A DNA stretch of 64,000 bases from Waltergamsia citrina. Lineage: Eukaryota; Ascomycota; Sordariomycetes; Hypocreales; Bionectriaceae. Shown here one piece after another: positions 1-11,838 of this stretch. The stretch's first letter is position 1; every line of letters starts with the position of its first letter. The translations under genes and the position numbers were made by a program. Under the pieces are notes generated by a model, which worked only from the letters and a program-made list of their open reading frames with translations, was not told the DNA's origin and made no database searches. The stretch is taken from assembly GCA_022814615.1 (NCBI GenBank), contig JAKLNE010000089.1:1-64000 (forward strand), read 5' to 3'.

Positions 1-1255
1 GGGTATTTTTGTTTTTTTTTTTTTAATAATTGTTAATGGTTTAATTTTAACTCCTAAGCCCCTCTACGTTTTTGTTTTACCAACCCCCTTACCCTAAAAA
101 TAAGTGTGAGAAACGACCCCCCCCCCCCCCCCCCCCCAAGCACCAACAGCCTCCCAACCTTCTCCTCACATCTCCATGTCCCACCACAACCTACAAAGCT
201 TTAAAGAAAGTTATATAACCCACCTCACAGCTGATCACTCTCTCACAGTAGCACAAAATAAAAGGTCTTTTGAAATGCCAATTGGAAATTATCCTCGATG
301 GAGGTGGAACTCGGCTCCCCTGAGTCGGAAGCAACCGCACGTGGTTCTTCCCGTGCGGGCCATCGCGACAACCTCGCACTACATAGCCCTACCGTCCGAT
401 TTACCGAGACAACATCCCTGTATCAATCGATCTGCTCCACCGAGATAGGCGTACCCATGGGATGTTGAGCGAGCCGTGCAGGGTACCACAGAGTGGGATA
501 CGCGTGATCTCTTGGTCTCTGGATGAAACGAAGAAGCCGAAGTTGGGGAAATGGCACTGCGTCACAGATAGATAGTATGAATCAACCTCTTAGCACCAGT
601 CACAAGACATCACTGACTCTCGAGTTTGATTGGTCGGCAAAAGCCCCCGTGGAAAGGGGTTTTATGTATTCCTCCACGTATCCTACATCAAAGAACAGCC
701 AGGAGCTGTTGCATCATCTGCCCGGTCATGGTTCGTAACCCAACCGAGTCGTATATACAGCAAGGAAAACGACATCAAAACAAAACAGAAAACCGCTTCT
801 ATCCGCCTACTCTTCATTCGTTTCTTTTTCCATCCACGTTCCGTTCCAAATCGGCAATCAAGATGAAAGCATAGGTATTAGGGTCCCTCCAAACTCCTTT
901 TAGACAGAACAAAAATTATAAGACGGCAAAAAGATTCATCAACGACCGGGAACCGACTTGAATCCTCGCGCCACATGTACCAAGGTTCAAAAGTCCACCA
1001 CACATGGAAATGAGAAGTATTCGACGAAAATATGCAAAGTGACCCTAGGCGTAATAATATCGTTGGCCTTCGATAGAGCCTGTTCGGTCGAATGATGATT
1101 TGTGGAGGCTGAGCCAAGATCCAAGGGCTCCGAGTCGGGCGGCGTTGGTAATATACACATTAATGGCGTGCTAAAGGAAAAGAGACATATGCGAAAGTGA
1201 AATAGTATATGACTTAGATCGGATAGACGAATTAAGAATTTGATGTTTTGGCCGT
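1..1255. other. Gene-free flank with homopolymer tracts
   Basis: I see no supportable gene here. The stretch starts with T-rich sequence and carries a run of 21 C residues at 117-137. The remaining open frames are short, overlap each other and lack recognisable protein features. It lies downstream of the stop codon of the zinc-finger gene that ends at 1256, so part of it is probably that gene's 3' untranslated region. Confidence 0.5.
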
Positions 1256-3117
1256 TTATGAAGCCACTCTCGGATCATTGTAATATTGCATCATTCCCCA
1301 GCCGGACTGGGCCCCGTGTACTGCTTGAGTTGGGGACGAATCATCGATCGTCTGTCCGCTCATGCTCTCCCAGTCTTCGAAGACAACGGGAGCTGGCGAG
1401 TACTCAAAGTCCATGGCCGCTTCTCCACTCTCGGCTGTGTGTGTAGCAGACTGGTTGGGTTCCTGCTTCACACCAGCTTGAGCCGAAGGAGCGTGCGGGG
1501 AGTGGTTAGATGCCAGAGGTGAGTGAGTCGTGGAATCGGGGGGCGAAGGGCCGGCGTTGCGCGAGAAACCAGGAGACGACATCAGGATCGAGTTCGGGAA
1601 TCCGGGACCGGAAGCATAGGCATGTTGCGTAGTGGGCTCCGAAGAGGGCAACATCGGCTGGTGCGAGGGCAAAGGTGCGAAGGCCATGCCCGGATCCTGG
1701 TAGGATGGCATACCGCCGTGGTTTGGATAATGCGGCGGTGTCAGTTGGACATTGTCCATGACGATATCGGCCAGGTCGTAAGCAACACTGGCAATCCATT
1801 GAGCCTCCCCTTCATCACCAGAGAAGAACTCGAGTAGATCCTGCAGTTGGCCAGGGTTTTCTTTCTCCAGGAACCCTTGAGCGCGACCCGTCTTGCTTGG
1901 ATGCCAGCTGAATCGTGGCCGTCGACCACCATACTCCGACTGCCGGCTGTTCACAAGCGCATCCCAAGCCTCGTGAATAAGAGGCTGATGAAGAAGACCA
2001 TATACAACGCGGGAGTGCATCCACTCACCCTTGGTCATTCCAGACTCAAAGTGTCTAGCCACGTGCTCAACGTGACGCTCACGGGCAGGGTGAAGGGCAG
2101 AGCAAAAGCCACAGGCCCAGTACTTGCGCTTGCGTAGGAACTTGACCACCTTCTCGGCATGGGGGCAAGTAGTGCAGCCGTGACACTGTTTGTGGTGCTG
2201 GTTGAAAGAGTTGGAACCCCAGAAGCTGCGGTTACAGCCTGGCTCAGGGCAAGGGTACTTCCGCCAGCGCTCGTGGAACTCGTCTTCGTGGCGCTTCCAG
2301 TCGTACTTGCGCTTGAAGCTGGTCTCGCAGGAGGTGCACCAGTAGATGTTGTGCTTGTTGAGGGCTGCACCGGGGCCGGCGTTCATGATGGGCGCGCCGG
2401 TAGGCGAGTTCAGCTGCGGGGGCAGCGGCAGGGGAGCCTGCATTCGGGGGTTGGACGCAGATGAACCCCATGAGACTGCCGAGTGCGAAGACATGTTAGA
2501 AAAGACTGAAGCGTGGCCGGAGGAGCCGGAGCTGGTTGAAGAGACGGAGATGCGAGGGCGGTGAAGCAATCCTGCTTGGCCTTGGGAGGCCTGGTATGCG
2601 AACATGGCGGGATCCTGATTATGTGCGCCAGGAGCGGGCGAAGGAGCGGCGCAGTGGAGCGGCGTAGCATCTGCACGCCACATGCCCGAAACATCAGAAG
2701 ATGGTAGCTCGGGCTTCACATTACTACTCGCGAGAGTTGGTGTTCCGGCTCCAATAGGCGAGACGATGGGCGGTTGCTGCATGTTCTGGTGATGTTGGGC
2801 ATGCTGCTCCTGCACAGGAGAGTGCTGGTCGGTAAGCTGGGCACCAGTGGGAGGAGGCGGCGGCGGGCATTGGGGCGGCGGAGGATGCGGTGCGATGTCC
2901 GAAGCCTGTACAGCAGTCGAATGAGGTTGAGGAGTCGGATGAGACTGCTGAGGAGATTGAGGCTGTTGTTGAGACTGGAGCAAGGACGATTGGGACGGGA
3001 TCGCAAGCTGGAGGGTTTGGCTGTCGTCGACTAGCTGATGGAGCAGATCGCGGGAGAGACCTGAGTCGATGAGGACCTGGAGGTTCTTTCTGGCGGCAGC
3101 GAGGACATCTTGAGGTT

Positions 3118-3149
<32 letters not shown>

Positions 3150-3238
3150 TGCTGTTGAGCTTGCGATGGAAGGGCACCAGGAAGCGATTGCTGCGGTTGG
3201 GATGGGGATGGACCGTGTTGACTGTGGCCGTGGTCCAT
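1256..3238 (-). CDS. C2H2-type zinc-finger protein with polyglutamine tract
   Basis: A single uninterrupted frame of 660 codons, starting at the ATG at 3238 (MDHGHSQHGPS). The N-terminal third is low complexity: a polyglutamine run at about residues 27-42, then Gln/Pro/Ser-rich sequence to about residue 160. From about residue 299 there is a zinc-binding block: YWCTSCETSF with H..H spacing (KRHEDEFH), then a second finger YPCPEPGCNRSF with HHKQCH, then a third Cys pair WACGFC followed by HVEHVARH near residue 390. The C-terminal part is Ser/Pro-rich. This layout is typical of a class of fungal C2H2 finger proteins thought to be nuclear and DNA-binding. The target genes are unknown and I do not recognise a named orthologue. 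The upstream region is unusually long. I am sure of the family and unsure of the role. Confidence 0.85.
3115..3158. repeat. CAG/CAA-type trinucleotide repeat encoding polyQ
   Basis: On the minus strand this is a run of CAG and CAA codons inside the zinc-finger gene, giving roughly fifteen consecutive glutamines. The mixed codons (GCT and GTT triplets on the plus strand) suggest an older, partly stabilised repeat. Confidence 0.85.
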
Positions 3239-6200
3239 GGCTCACATTAGGCTCTCGCTCTCGCGAGAATAGGGTGTAGGATAGGAGCTAAATAAGAATA
3301 AGGTATAGACAAGAGAAACGAATGGACGAATCCGCAAGCGATAGGATCGAAGCCGATAGCGAGAGGAACGGCAACGTCAACGCTGAAGCAGTTCAGGTGA
3401 GCGTCGGCGGGACCCAACGACGACGACGACGACGGTGAGAGAAACGAAGCGAAGGACGAAGCGAGTGAAAATGGATTGGGAGGGCCAGAAGGCAATACCT
3501 TAGCAGTAAGGTACGAGTAGTAAGTAGTACTACTACTACTGCCGCCCTAACCAAATGGGGATGAGGAAAGAACGAACGAACGACCAGGGACTCAGTCAGG
3601 TATTACGAGATTTACCGTGACGGACCATAAAGTGAAGTACTGTAAGGTACAACCTGGGGTACTCGTACTCGTACAAGGTAAGGCAAGGTACCGCACGTAT
3701 TACTGCTGAGAACCTGGATTATACCACTGGCAGCTCCGAGTCGTCCTTTCGAGTCGTCAGGTGCTCTTGCTCGCTCGTACCTTCTTTGTCGTGACACAAT
3801 TCCCGTGGAAAGACCGTAGCCAGAGGAAGGAGCAGCCCGATGCAGTCGAGACTCAGGTTGAGAGGATAGGTAGGAGAGGACGAGCACAGCAAAGCAAGAG
3901 CGGCTTGAGAGCACGAGCAGTGGAAAGAGCGTGGGACGGAGAGGGTACAAGTAAGGTATATCGGTACCTGCCTAGAGATTTGGGGCGACAGGGGTCCGCG
4001 GCAGGAGCTCCTAGCATGCAGCGGAAGTGCAGAAGAAAGCGCTGGGCAAGTGGCAGTACCTATTCGCATTGAGTGTGGGAAAGTGCTGGCAAGTGCGGAG
4101 CCAGTGTTGCCATTGCGCCTGCGCCTGCGCAGCGTTGCTTAATTCAGCTCAATCTAAAATGGGAAAGGGCACCCACGGACCCCTGTCCAACACAATCGTA
4201 GCCATCCAGGAACCAGCAGGAACCAGCCAGGAACAAGCAGGAACAATCCAGGTACCAGCCCAGGTACCTCCCCAGGCACCTCCCAGGCACCTTTCCCAGG
4301 CGCCTTTCCCAGGCCCCCCCTCACTACATGGGCAGAGCTTATAGCCCAAGTGAGATTGGATGGAGATGGGGAAATTGTGAGCTCATAATAGTAGCACATT
4401 TTCTACTTGCACTACTAGTAATTGTTAGCATTTCTTTTGTATGCATGAGTAATCTTCGTATTATCACCAACAAAGATCAGCAGCATCAACGACAATCACC
4501 CGCGAGTCCACCAGCAATGAGTATCGGCATGATATGAGCATGGCCCAGTCGGAGTACTCGTACATTGCGAATATGGCGTATTACGGTATCTCCGTGCTTC
4601 TCGGCAATCAATGGGCGACGCCCAGCAATCGGAAAGGGGGGCGGCGGTGCAAGCGGCTAAGCTTGGAGTGCTCATGCTAACTCGCTGCTAGTCGCTGCTC
4701 GTAATACGCACCATCTCACGGGTGACTCCTCATCTTCCACTACGAGACAGTCTATGATGCTAGTCTGCTGTGTTAAGGTACAAGCGCCACGGGCTCGCTC
4801 TCGCTGGAAGCAACTGCTCCATTGTGTGCCAGCGCGGATGCACGAATCGACACGCACGAGCTTTCGCACGAATACAGCTCCGCCCCCCCCGTAAGCTTCC
4901 AGCATCCAGCTCGTGCATCCTCCGAGCAAACCAGATCAGGAAATATGTGTGGAACATGACGCTAGACATCAGGGGCATCATACACACTAGAGACACCAAC
5001 AGCGACGAGGAGCAGACGAATCCCCAGCCCGTGCGAGCGAGCTGCGTACAGTACAATTACACGATATTTGGGATAATTACTACACAAAATGATGAAAGGT
5101 AATAAGCGGGCGTCAACATCAGTCAGTGGCCCAACAATCTGTTGCGAACTCCACCACTTTCATAATTCTGGGGCCCTCGCTACCAGTGCTAATAATACAG
5201 GTGCTTAAATAGTACAAGTAGGAACCTGAATTATTAACTACCGAATGTGCCGGCGATAAATGTGAGCACATATTATTGTGCACATCCGTCAGCAACTCAG
5301 CATAACAGAACAAAACAGACCTGATCCCTGACTCCCATCCTTGTCTGGGCGAAGCCCGCTGCAGCGGGGCAGAGTTCGAAGCTCTGTGTGGATCAGGGGA
5401 AAAGCCCAAGGCGCCAGGAGAGCGGATGTGGGTGGCACGGTTTCCCGCAAAAGTAAAGCGCTGGAAAGCCGAGAAGAGCTCGCCAAGCGGCAGGGAACCG
5501 AGAGGCTGATGCATGATGACACGAACAAAGACGAGCAGGATGCTGCTTTGCTCTGCTCTGCTCCTAATCCTGCTTCTGATCCCGATTCTAGGACTTATGC
5601 GCGCTACGAGTCGTGCAGCAGCATGCCTAGTCTAGATCTCTTGCCCACAGCCAGGCAGCCACACCCCGAAGATAGTCGGATGGTTGGATAAGCCACCCAT
5701 CGGCGCAAATTCTTCTCGAAACCGATCATGGAAGAACGACAGAGGAGACAAGGTGCTTGTCTCAACCGCCCCGGTCGGTGGCTGCTGTGCCTTGCAAATA
5801 TGTACAAATTATGCTGGGTCCAGAGTACATACCGTACCCATGCAACGACGATAACATAAACTGCTATACGAGGTTATTAATACCCGTACTCATGTCAAGC
5901 TCCGCTCAGAGACGAGGAACCTAGCAGATATAGCCGCGAGCTTTAACCCAATCTGCGAATTCCAGACTTCCGAAGAACCCTTTGTCGACATTGGTTATTT
6001 TCATTATCACCAGCAGCTTGGGACCAATGGGATCGCCGAAAGTGACGTCTGATATTAATAGAGTTATTATAGCAACGAAAGTGACAGGCTGACAGCTCTG
6101 CCAGCAGCAATTTCTGTATTGCATGGCAGCTACTTCTATTAAACAAGCTACCTCGGTACGCGAATCTTTAAAGGAACAGCATCCACGAGGCCTTGGCTAC

Positions 6201-9200
6201 CAAACCCTCCAGCTGTCATTTCAGGGCTAATACAATCTTTGCAACCCATGTTTAGGACGCCCTACGGGCCTCTTATTGACGAAGTTCGCAGTCTTCAATC
6301 ACGTCACTTGGTACTTAGAGTAGCGTAGGGCAGCACACATGTGGTTGGCTCAACATAAGCCACGCACGAGCTGACTTTATGCAGTCGAGGCCATCCCGAA
6401 ATGGGGTCATTTTTCCGGAATGGCCTAACATTTCTCATCCTTCTACTCCGTAGATGATGTACAGCAGTAGATGCCAAGGCGTTGCCAGCCTTGCTCGGTA
6501 CACGCGTACCCATAGTGCTGGGGAAGGAATCCGAGAGGACCAATCCAAGTCCTTCTTTGAACAGCCCTGGATGGACTGCCCAATGGTCACAGACGTCTCT
6601 CTCGAGGATCCTGGATTTTTCTTCTCGATCTTTGCCTAAAGTGTTTCCCATGTGGTTGAGACCCAGCCACCCAGTCAAACCTTGCCGCCATGCGTTTGAC
6701 AGCTTCATCGGGCGAGGAAAGCAGTGAAGACACGATGGTACCTACTTTCTGCAGGTACAGCTCCCCCCGGCGTATCAGAAGCCCGACCTGAAACGCCCGT
6801 GGTGCAGACCATTCTGGTCTTTTGCAAGCTTCGGCGCGTCTATGATCTCCTCTGGCGTGTGAGAAGTTGGACCCTGCGTGCGGTGTGCTGTGTGATGGAC
6901 TGCATAATCTGCGACGGGCTACAAGGAAACAACATTTTTTCCCTCTTCGGCTTCGCTTTATGCGGAAGTTGGGAGCGTTTCGAAACACGATAATGAAGAA
7001 AGAAGAAAACATCAGACCGAAAGGGTACAATACGAATATCTGCGGCGGTCGGCGTCGCACCTCTCTAGGTGGGTAAAATACATGCAAAGACCAACTTACA
7101 CTCTGCCTAAAACCGCTCAAGGACGAGCCGTCGGGCGGACAAAACTTTCCCGTCCTTAGCCCTGGGGCCAACATACCGAGGCGCGCATGGCCGCCAACGC
7201 CGCCCGGCTCAGAGACACCATGCAATACTAGCACTTATAGAAAGGACTGAAAGAGGAAAGAATCAACATAAGTTTCAAAGTTCTGCCGCACCAACAGCAG
7301 TTTTCAAAGCAGGCTCGACTGAGCTGCGCTAATAACAACAGCAGCAAGATATTACTGATCTTAATGGGCGCCATTAATCCTCAGCATCCCTGCCTGATGA
7401 TCAACAGGTTCCACGCGCTGGCTCGGATGTACGATTGCAGCTGAGTGCGGGCCAACACATGGGCGTCCGGCGTTATCAGCCAGCCGAGCGATGAATAGGG
7501 ATCTTACCTTTCCCACATTGCACTTATGTAGTGTACTAGGGTTGCTAGAGCCACGACAAAAAGTGAGAATGACGCCAGAATGTTTTTTTTTTCTCCATGT
7601 TGATATTACACGCAGCATGTCGGTCTCTTGGGTAGGCCCGCCCCGTCGCTCTCAAGTTTACCGGCGGGATGGAGATAAGACAACAGCGCTCCCCTTGGAC
7701 CCCTGATGGCTTTGTCCATTCTGAGTTGGACCTGCAGCTGGCAAATTCGGCCGCATTTCTTGATTGGTCGAATGTGGCTCGGCATCTGGTTGTCAACACA
7801 GGAGGCAGTGCCTGTTTTTCCTCATGTCGCATTCTCCCCGACGAACCCAGCCAATTCGGTCCAGGGGGCTGAAGCTGGGAGTGAATGATGATGTTCGAAG
7901 CTGGCTGATCAAACGATTCACACTTAAAGGCTTGCAGCAATATGCAACATACAAGTATATTATAAATGGTAATGTACAACTGCCGTTAATTTAATACAAC
8001 CTAAGTATCCAATGCCACCTACTAGCCATTGAGCTGGTCGCATCCATCATGGTGCTACCGCGGTTCATACAAAATGAAGATTTGATTGATCTGGGTGTAC
8101 ACGTTGATATGGTATTAATAAGTAGTATATAGCAGTTATTACTGGATTGGGCCTTTTAGGCAATCCCGACGCTCATCATCCATATCATCCGATGTTGCTT
8201 TCCCCCCTATCCAAGGGCAATGTAGAAAAAGAAAAAGAAAAAAAAAAGCCCACAGACACAACCAATCGGCCAGGAGCCGGATAGAGTGCTTCGGTTGGTT
8301 GGGTCGTGTAGAGTGGGCTTGGCCTACCCCCTAATACCACGTAAGCGTCTCACGATAGTTGAGCTGTCAGGCCATCCGTTGTCCAGACAAGGGAGGAAGG
8401 GAGGGGCAGGAAAGAATGTTCCATGCTCCCCGGAAAGCATTCTGGGTTCCTGCAGCGTGATCCGCCGCTGTGCAGGACTGGATACTGAGAATAGGCATTG
8501 CTGCCGAAGGGTAGGCCAGACGGTTATTCTCTGGTCCATTAGTCCGTCGAGGGGACTCTGATATGCAATTGTTCCCACCATCGATCGCCTGGTTCAAAAG
8601 TCCCGATGTGTAAAGATAGGTTTCCCACTCGTTCTATGCCAAAAATAATATGCATGAATGATGGGCAGAGCTAGTCCCCTAGCCAAACATCAAAGGGCTT
8701 AACAATGCGCTGCGATGATGTTGAGCTCGTGACCCCATGGGGACTAGGCAAAAAAAAACCCCTAACGATGAAACAATCGATCCAAAGTGATCACCATGAA
8801 TAGGCTGTTTCAGGTTGAGTCGATAACACATATCCATAGCCTCAATAGCCTAAAATGCTGCGGCGCGATACGAGTCTCCAGAGGGGGGGAGCCAGACTGA
8901 AGACCCGCGAGCCTGGGAATCGCTCTGAGTCTACCGTCAACGGGCTGGGTTGTGCGCCGGCGCCTTTATGAAAAAGTGTCTGGTTACGTCTTGAGGATTC
9001 ATAGCGCAGGAGTTTGGAGCCTCCCTGATCCGTTCAAGATGGCTTTCCGTGGCTTTGCTGGACAATCACTTTCAGTTCCCACGACCTCGGCTCCTTGAAG
9101 CAGGACGAATTCGCAGGACATCTACCCCAGAGCTTGAGGCGGACTTCAAACCTCTGTGCCCAATATGTTGCGAATCAAGGTACCCTCAACTGCCTCCCTC

Positions 9201-9204
9201 CGGT
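3239..9204. other. About 6 kb without a supportable gene
   Basis: This stretch separates the start of the zinc-finger gene from the 3' end of the PEX16 gene. Close to the zinc-finger ATG it holds triplet repeats (CGA repeats near 3419-3436, ACT repeats near 3528-3541) and, on the minus strand, pyrimidine-rich sequence expected of a fungal leader. A degenerate tandem repeat lies at about 4203-4317. Open frames up to 215 codons exist (for example 6587-7234 minus) but their translations are biased and show no domain, signal peptide or sensible intron pattern. Most of it is either promoter and leader of the zinc-finger gene or decayed intergenic DNA. I cannot exclude a non-coding RNA. Confidence 0.5.
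4203..4317. repeat. Degenerate tandem repeat, CAGGAACC/CAGGCACC units
   Basis: Imperfect copies of a roughly 10-12 nt unit built on CCAGGAAC, drifting to CCAGGTACC, then CCCAGGCACC and CCCAGGCGCC, run head to tail. The gradual drift along the array suggests old slippage duplication. No coding sense is visible. Confidence 0.65.
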
Positions 9205-10521
9205 TTAAGCACTCGTGCTGAAGTAGTAGTTCTCCCATAGGTACTCGTAGTCCTCGAGGATGCCGCCGATGAAGCTGGGCATCCTCTTGGTCACGCCGCG
9301 AACCATGCCCTTGGTGACATTCTCGTACGCCGCTCCACGCATCATCCACCAGCCCATGGCCCATCCGCGCTTATCCCACTCCTCACGCTCCAGCGCTGTG
9401 GTGCGCAAGCTGCGATCGCGGAGCTGCCTTGCAGCGTACTCGACGGTTAAGCCCACAAGCCATGGTGCCCATGACTTGCGGTCTTTGCTGCTCGCAAGGG
9501 CAGAGGCGTAGATGAGCGGGGACAATATGTGCAGAATCTCGGCAGCCTGGCCGCTTCCTTGAAGCTGGTTGAGCAGTTTGGTTGCCGGCTTGATGTCGTC
9601 GGCTGTGAGTACACGTCCCAGCAAGTAAGAGCTGATATCGCTGGAGTCTGGGAGGGAGGGCAGACTCATGCCTGTCCTAGGCATCTTCCACTCGCGCTCA
9701 TGAGGCGGTTTAGGCGGTTCGTTGTTCTGCATGAGAAGAGCTGCTGCTGTAGCTTCTTCCTCGGACCGGTTCGGATCAATGTCGTCCATTAGCTCGCTCT
9801 CACTCTTCGACCCATCCTCGTCAAGCTCCGACCCATCCGCTGCCGCATCTTCTGGAATAGGCTCCCTCTCCGGCAACGCTGGCGTAACCAACGGCCTTGA
9901 CCTTGTGATCCTCATCAACAACAGCCTACAAATCGCCTTGATCCCCTCCAACAATACCACAACCCTCCACCTAGTCTTCTCCCCGCCTCGCCGCTTGGCT
10001 GTCATTTCACAGAGTAGTTCTGTGTAGACGACCATTTGGAGGAGCATGGCTACGCGACGGTAGAGTTTTGATTTCTGGCTCCAGAAGCGGGTGTAGCGGG
10101 CGTGGGCGGACGGCATGGGGGCGAGGGGGAGGCGAGTAATGGCGCGGGTAAGGAGGTTGTCGTGGTAGAGGGAGAGGAGTTGTACGCCGGAGTGGATAGA
10201 CTCAGAGGCGATTTCGGCATCTCGGAAGCGGCCTACATTTCTCTCAAAGTTAGCTTCACCGTGTCCCCCTTTTTCGTAGCTGTTGCCCCGCCCTTGAGGA
10301 AGCAGATGTTGAAGAGTATGGGTGTGCGTACCGGGAATAATGTAGGTTAAGCTCCGAAGGGCGCTTTCAATCTGCGACACCTGGCCGGCATTCTTGGTGA
10401 TAAACTCCTCGTACTTGGCTAGCAACTGCGGAGGGAGCGCGAGGATCTGGCTGAGACTTGGGCGCGATGGACGCGCCGCCGCGGCGCTGGTGGGTTTGGA
10501 CATGACGGATGGCGAGGGCAT
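9205..10521 (-). CDS. pex16: Peroxisomal membrane protein PEX16 (peroxin-16)
   Basis: PEX16 family proteins act at the ER and peroxisome membrane in delivering peroxisomal membrane proteins. Two exons fit: 10521-10332 and 10232-9205, with an intron at 10331-10233 (GTACGC...ATGTAG, 99 nt) between TYIIPG and RFRDAEIASES. The product is 405 aa, close to the usual fungal PEX16 size. Family-like features are the N-terminal LPPQLLAKYEEFITKNAGQV segment, the SESIHSGVQLLSLYHDNLL region, and a C-terminal MGWWMMRGAAYENVT block with DYEYLWENYYF near the end. The intron is a multiple of three without stops, so it also reads open, but the family sequence is continuous across the splice. The initiator MPSPSVMSKP could also be the Met seven residues in. 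Confidence in identity is high. Confidence 0.9.
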   Translation of the reverse strand: MPSPSVMSKPTSAAAARPSRPSLSQILALPPQLLAKYEEFITKNAGQVSQIESALRSLTYIIPGTHTHTLQHLLPQGRGNSYEKGGHGEANFERNVGRFRDAEIASESIHSGVQLLSLYHDNLLTRAITRLPLAPMPSAHARYTRFWSQKSKLYRRVAMLLQMVVYTELLCEMTAKRRGGEKTRWRVVVLLEGIKAICRLLLMRITRSRPLVTPALPEREPIPEDAAADGSELDEDGSKSESELMDDIDPNRSEEEATAAALLMQNNEPPKPPHEREWKMPRTGMSLPSLPDSSDISSYLLGRVLTADDIKPATKLLNQLQGSGQAAEILHILSPLIYASALASSKDRKSWAPWLVGLTVEYAARQLRDRSLRTTALEREEWDKRGWAMGWWMMRGAAYENVTKGMVRGVTKRMPSFIGGILEDYEYLWENYYFSTSA

Positions 10522-11838
10522 GGTTGCGGGCGATTGATGGGTTTGGTGAGGCCCCCGGCTGCGATCCGAGGTGGACTAACCCGCCGCGCGATCAATCAAG
10601 TCGCGGGTGCAACGAGGACGTGTATTATAGGCAAGTGAGACCCTTACGCGCGAAGCATTTCCGTGAAGGGGATAAGAAGAAGGGGGGGAAATCAGTAGAA
10701 GATTTGGATGGTATGAAAGGAGTGTGACGCGAGGGTTTGGAGGCTGGATGGGATGATGTGGTTTGGTTTCGGTAAGGATTACTGGAGCTAGGTAGCTTTT
10801 GGTTATGCTAGCCGAGGCACATGCTAGACTAGAGCTGGCTGGCGCGCACTGACGTCGTTGGTGTGCAGCTGGTGATGATTAGCTACCCTACGTATTTAAC
10901 AAGAACTTGACTTGTATGGGTTTGCAAGGTATGAAATGCTCGGAAATGCTCGTAGTAACTTTGTATGTTGGCGTTCGATTCTAGTTGCCTAGCGGATTTT
11001 GGTTTTATTCTTTTGTGTTGTATCATGGGCTTGGTTGCTATTATCATCACCAGCAACGGTGCGGATCACACATGTAGCTCACACACTGTCATTTTATCGA
11101 TGACCGTAAGTGTTAAATGTGAGTGACATGTCAGTCGCCATAGTGTATTCTCTAGGTATGCCCTAGGCCGATACACTACTACTGGTTATCAAGAAAGACT
11201 TGAAAAAAAAAACAAAAAAAAAACACCTCTTAATAGGCGCTGTCTTAGGAACATGTTCACTTTCATGTTGCTTTTATCTATATTGCCTCTATACACTATC
11301 TGCTGATTAGCGTGGGTTCCTGGTAGTACCTGCTGGGAGCCTTGTGGTACCCCATGTGATAAACATGGTACAAGATAGGTCACAACATAATCTATGCAAG
11401 ATCAAAGTTCGAAAATAATTCTGGTCTTCTTTGTTTCTTAGGTATTATTACCATATACAGGCATCGTCTCCTAGAGAATGCTACCCACGTGAATCAAAGT
11501 TCCAGAAGCTCAGGCACAGTAGACCATTCATCCGGTCAACACCCTGCATATTACCTCCCTTGTATCAAGGTCGCTTGTACTTGCTATCAAGCCCCTTGCT
11601 CTTTTGCTCTCTGTTGGCTGGACCGTCGGCTGGTGGGGGATAAACCACTGGGTATCATCTCAATCCGTCATACTCCTACGAAGCCAGCCGTCCCGATATA
11701 ATGCGTCGTCTTGCCCTCCCGAAACACCTGAACCGTCCGCCGGCCGTTAGCCCTAGTTCCAATCCTTGCGTATTTCATTCCAGGAAAACATCTCAAAAGA
11801 TCGGGGTAATAGCCATCGCTGATCAGTACACCGTTGCC
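10522..11838. other. Intergenic region upstream of PEX16 and downstream of the Zn2Cys6 gene
   Basis: About 1.3 kb. It should contain the PEX16 promoter and the 3' untranslated region of the Zn2Cys6 gene. A short A-rich stretch lies near 11202-11222. I see no gene. Confidence 0.5.

Noticed and set aside
2035..2370. Ser/Thr/Ala-rich minus-strand frame within the zinc-finger gene
   Set aside because: It overlaps the zinc-binding core of the real gene in another frame and has no feature of its own.
6587..7234. 215-codon minus-strand frame in the 6 kb gap
   Set aside because: The composition is Arg/Pro/Ser-rich with no domain, no signal peptide and no sensible exon continuation.
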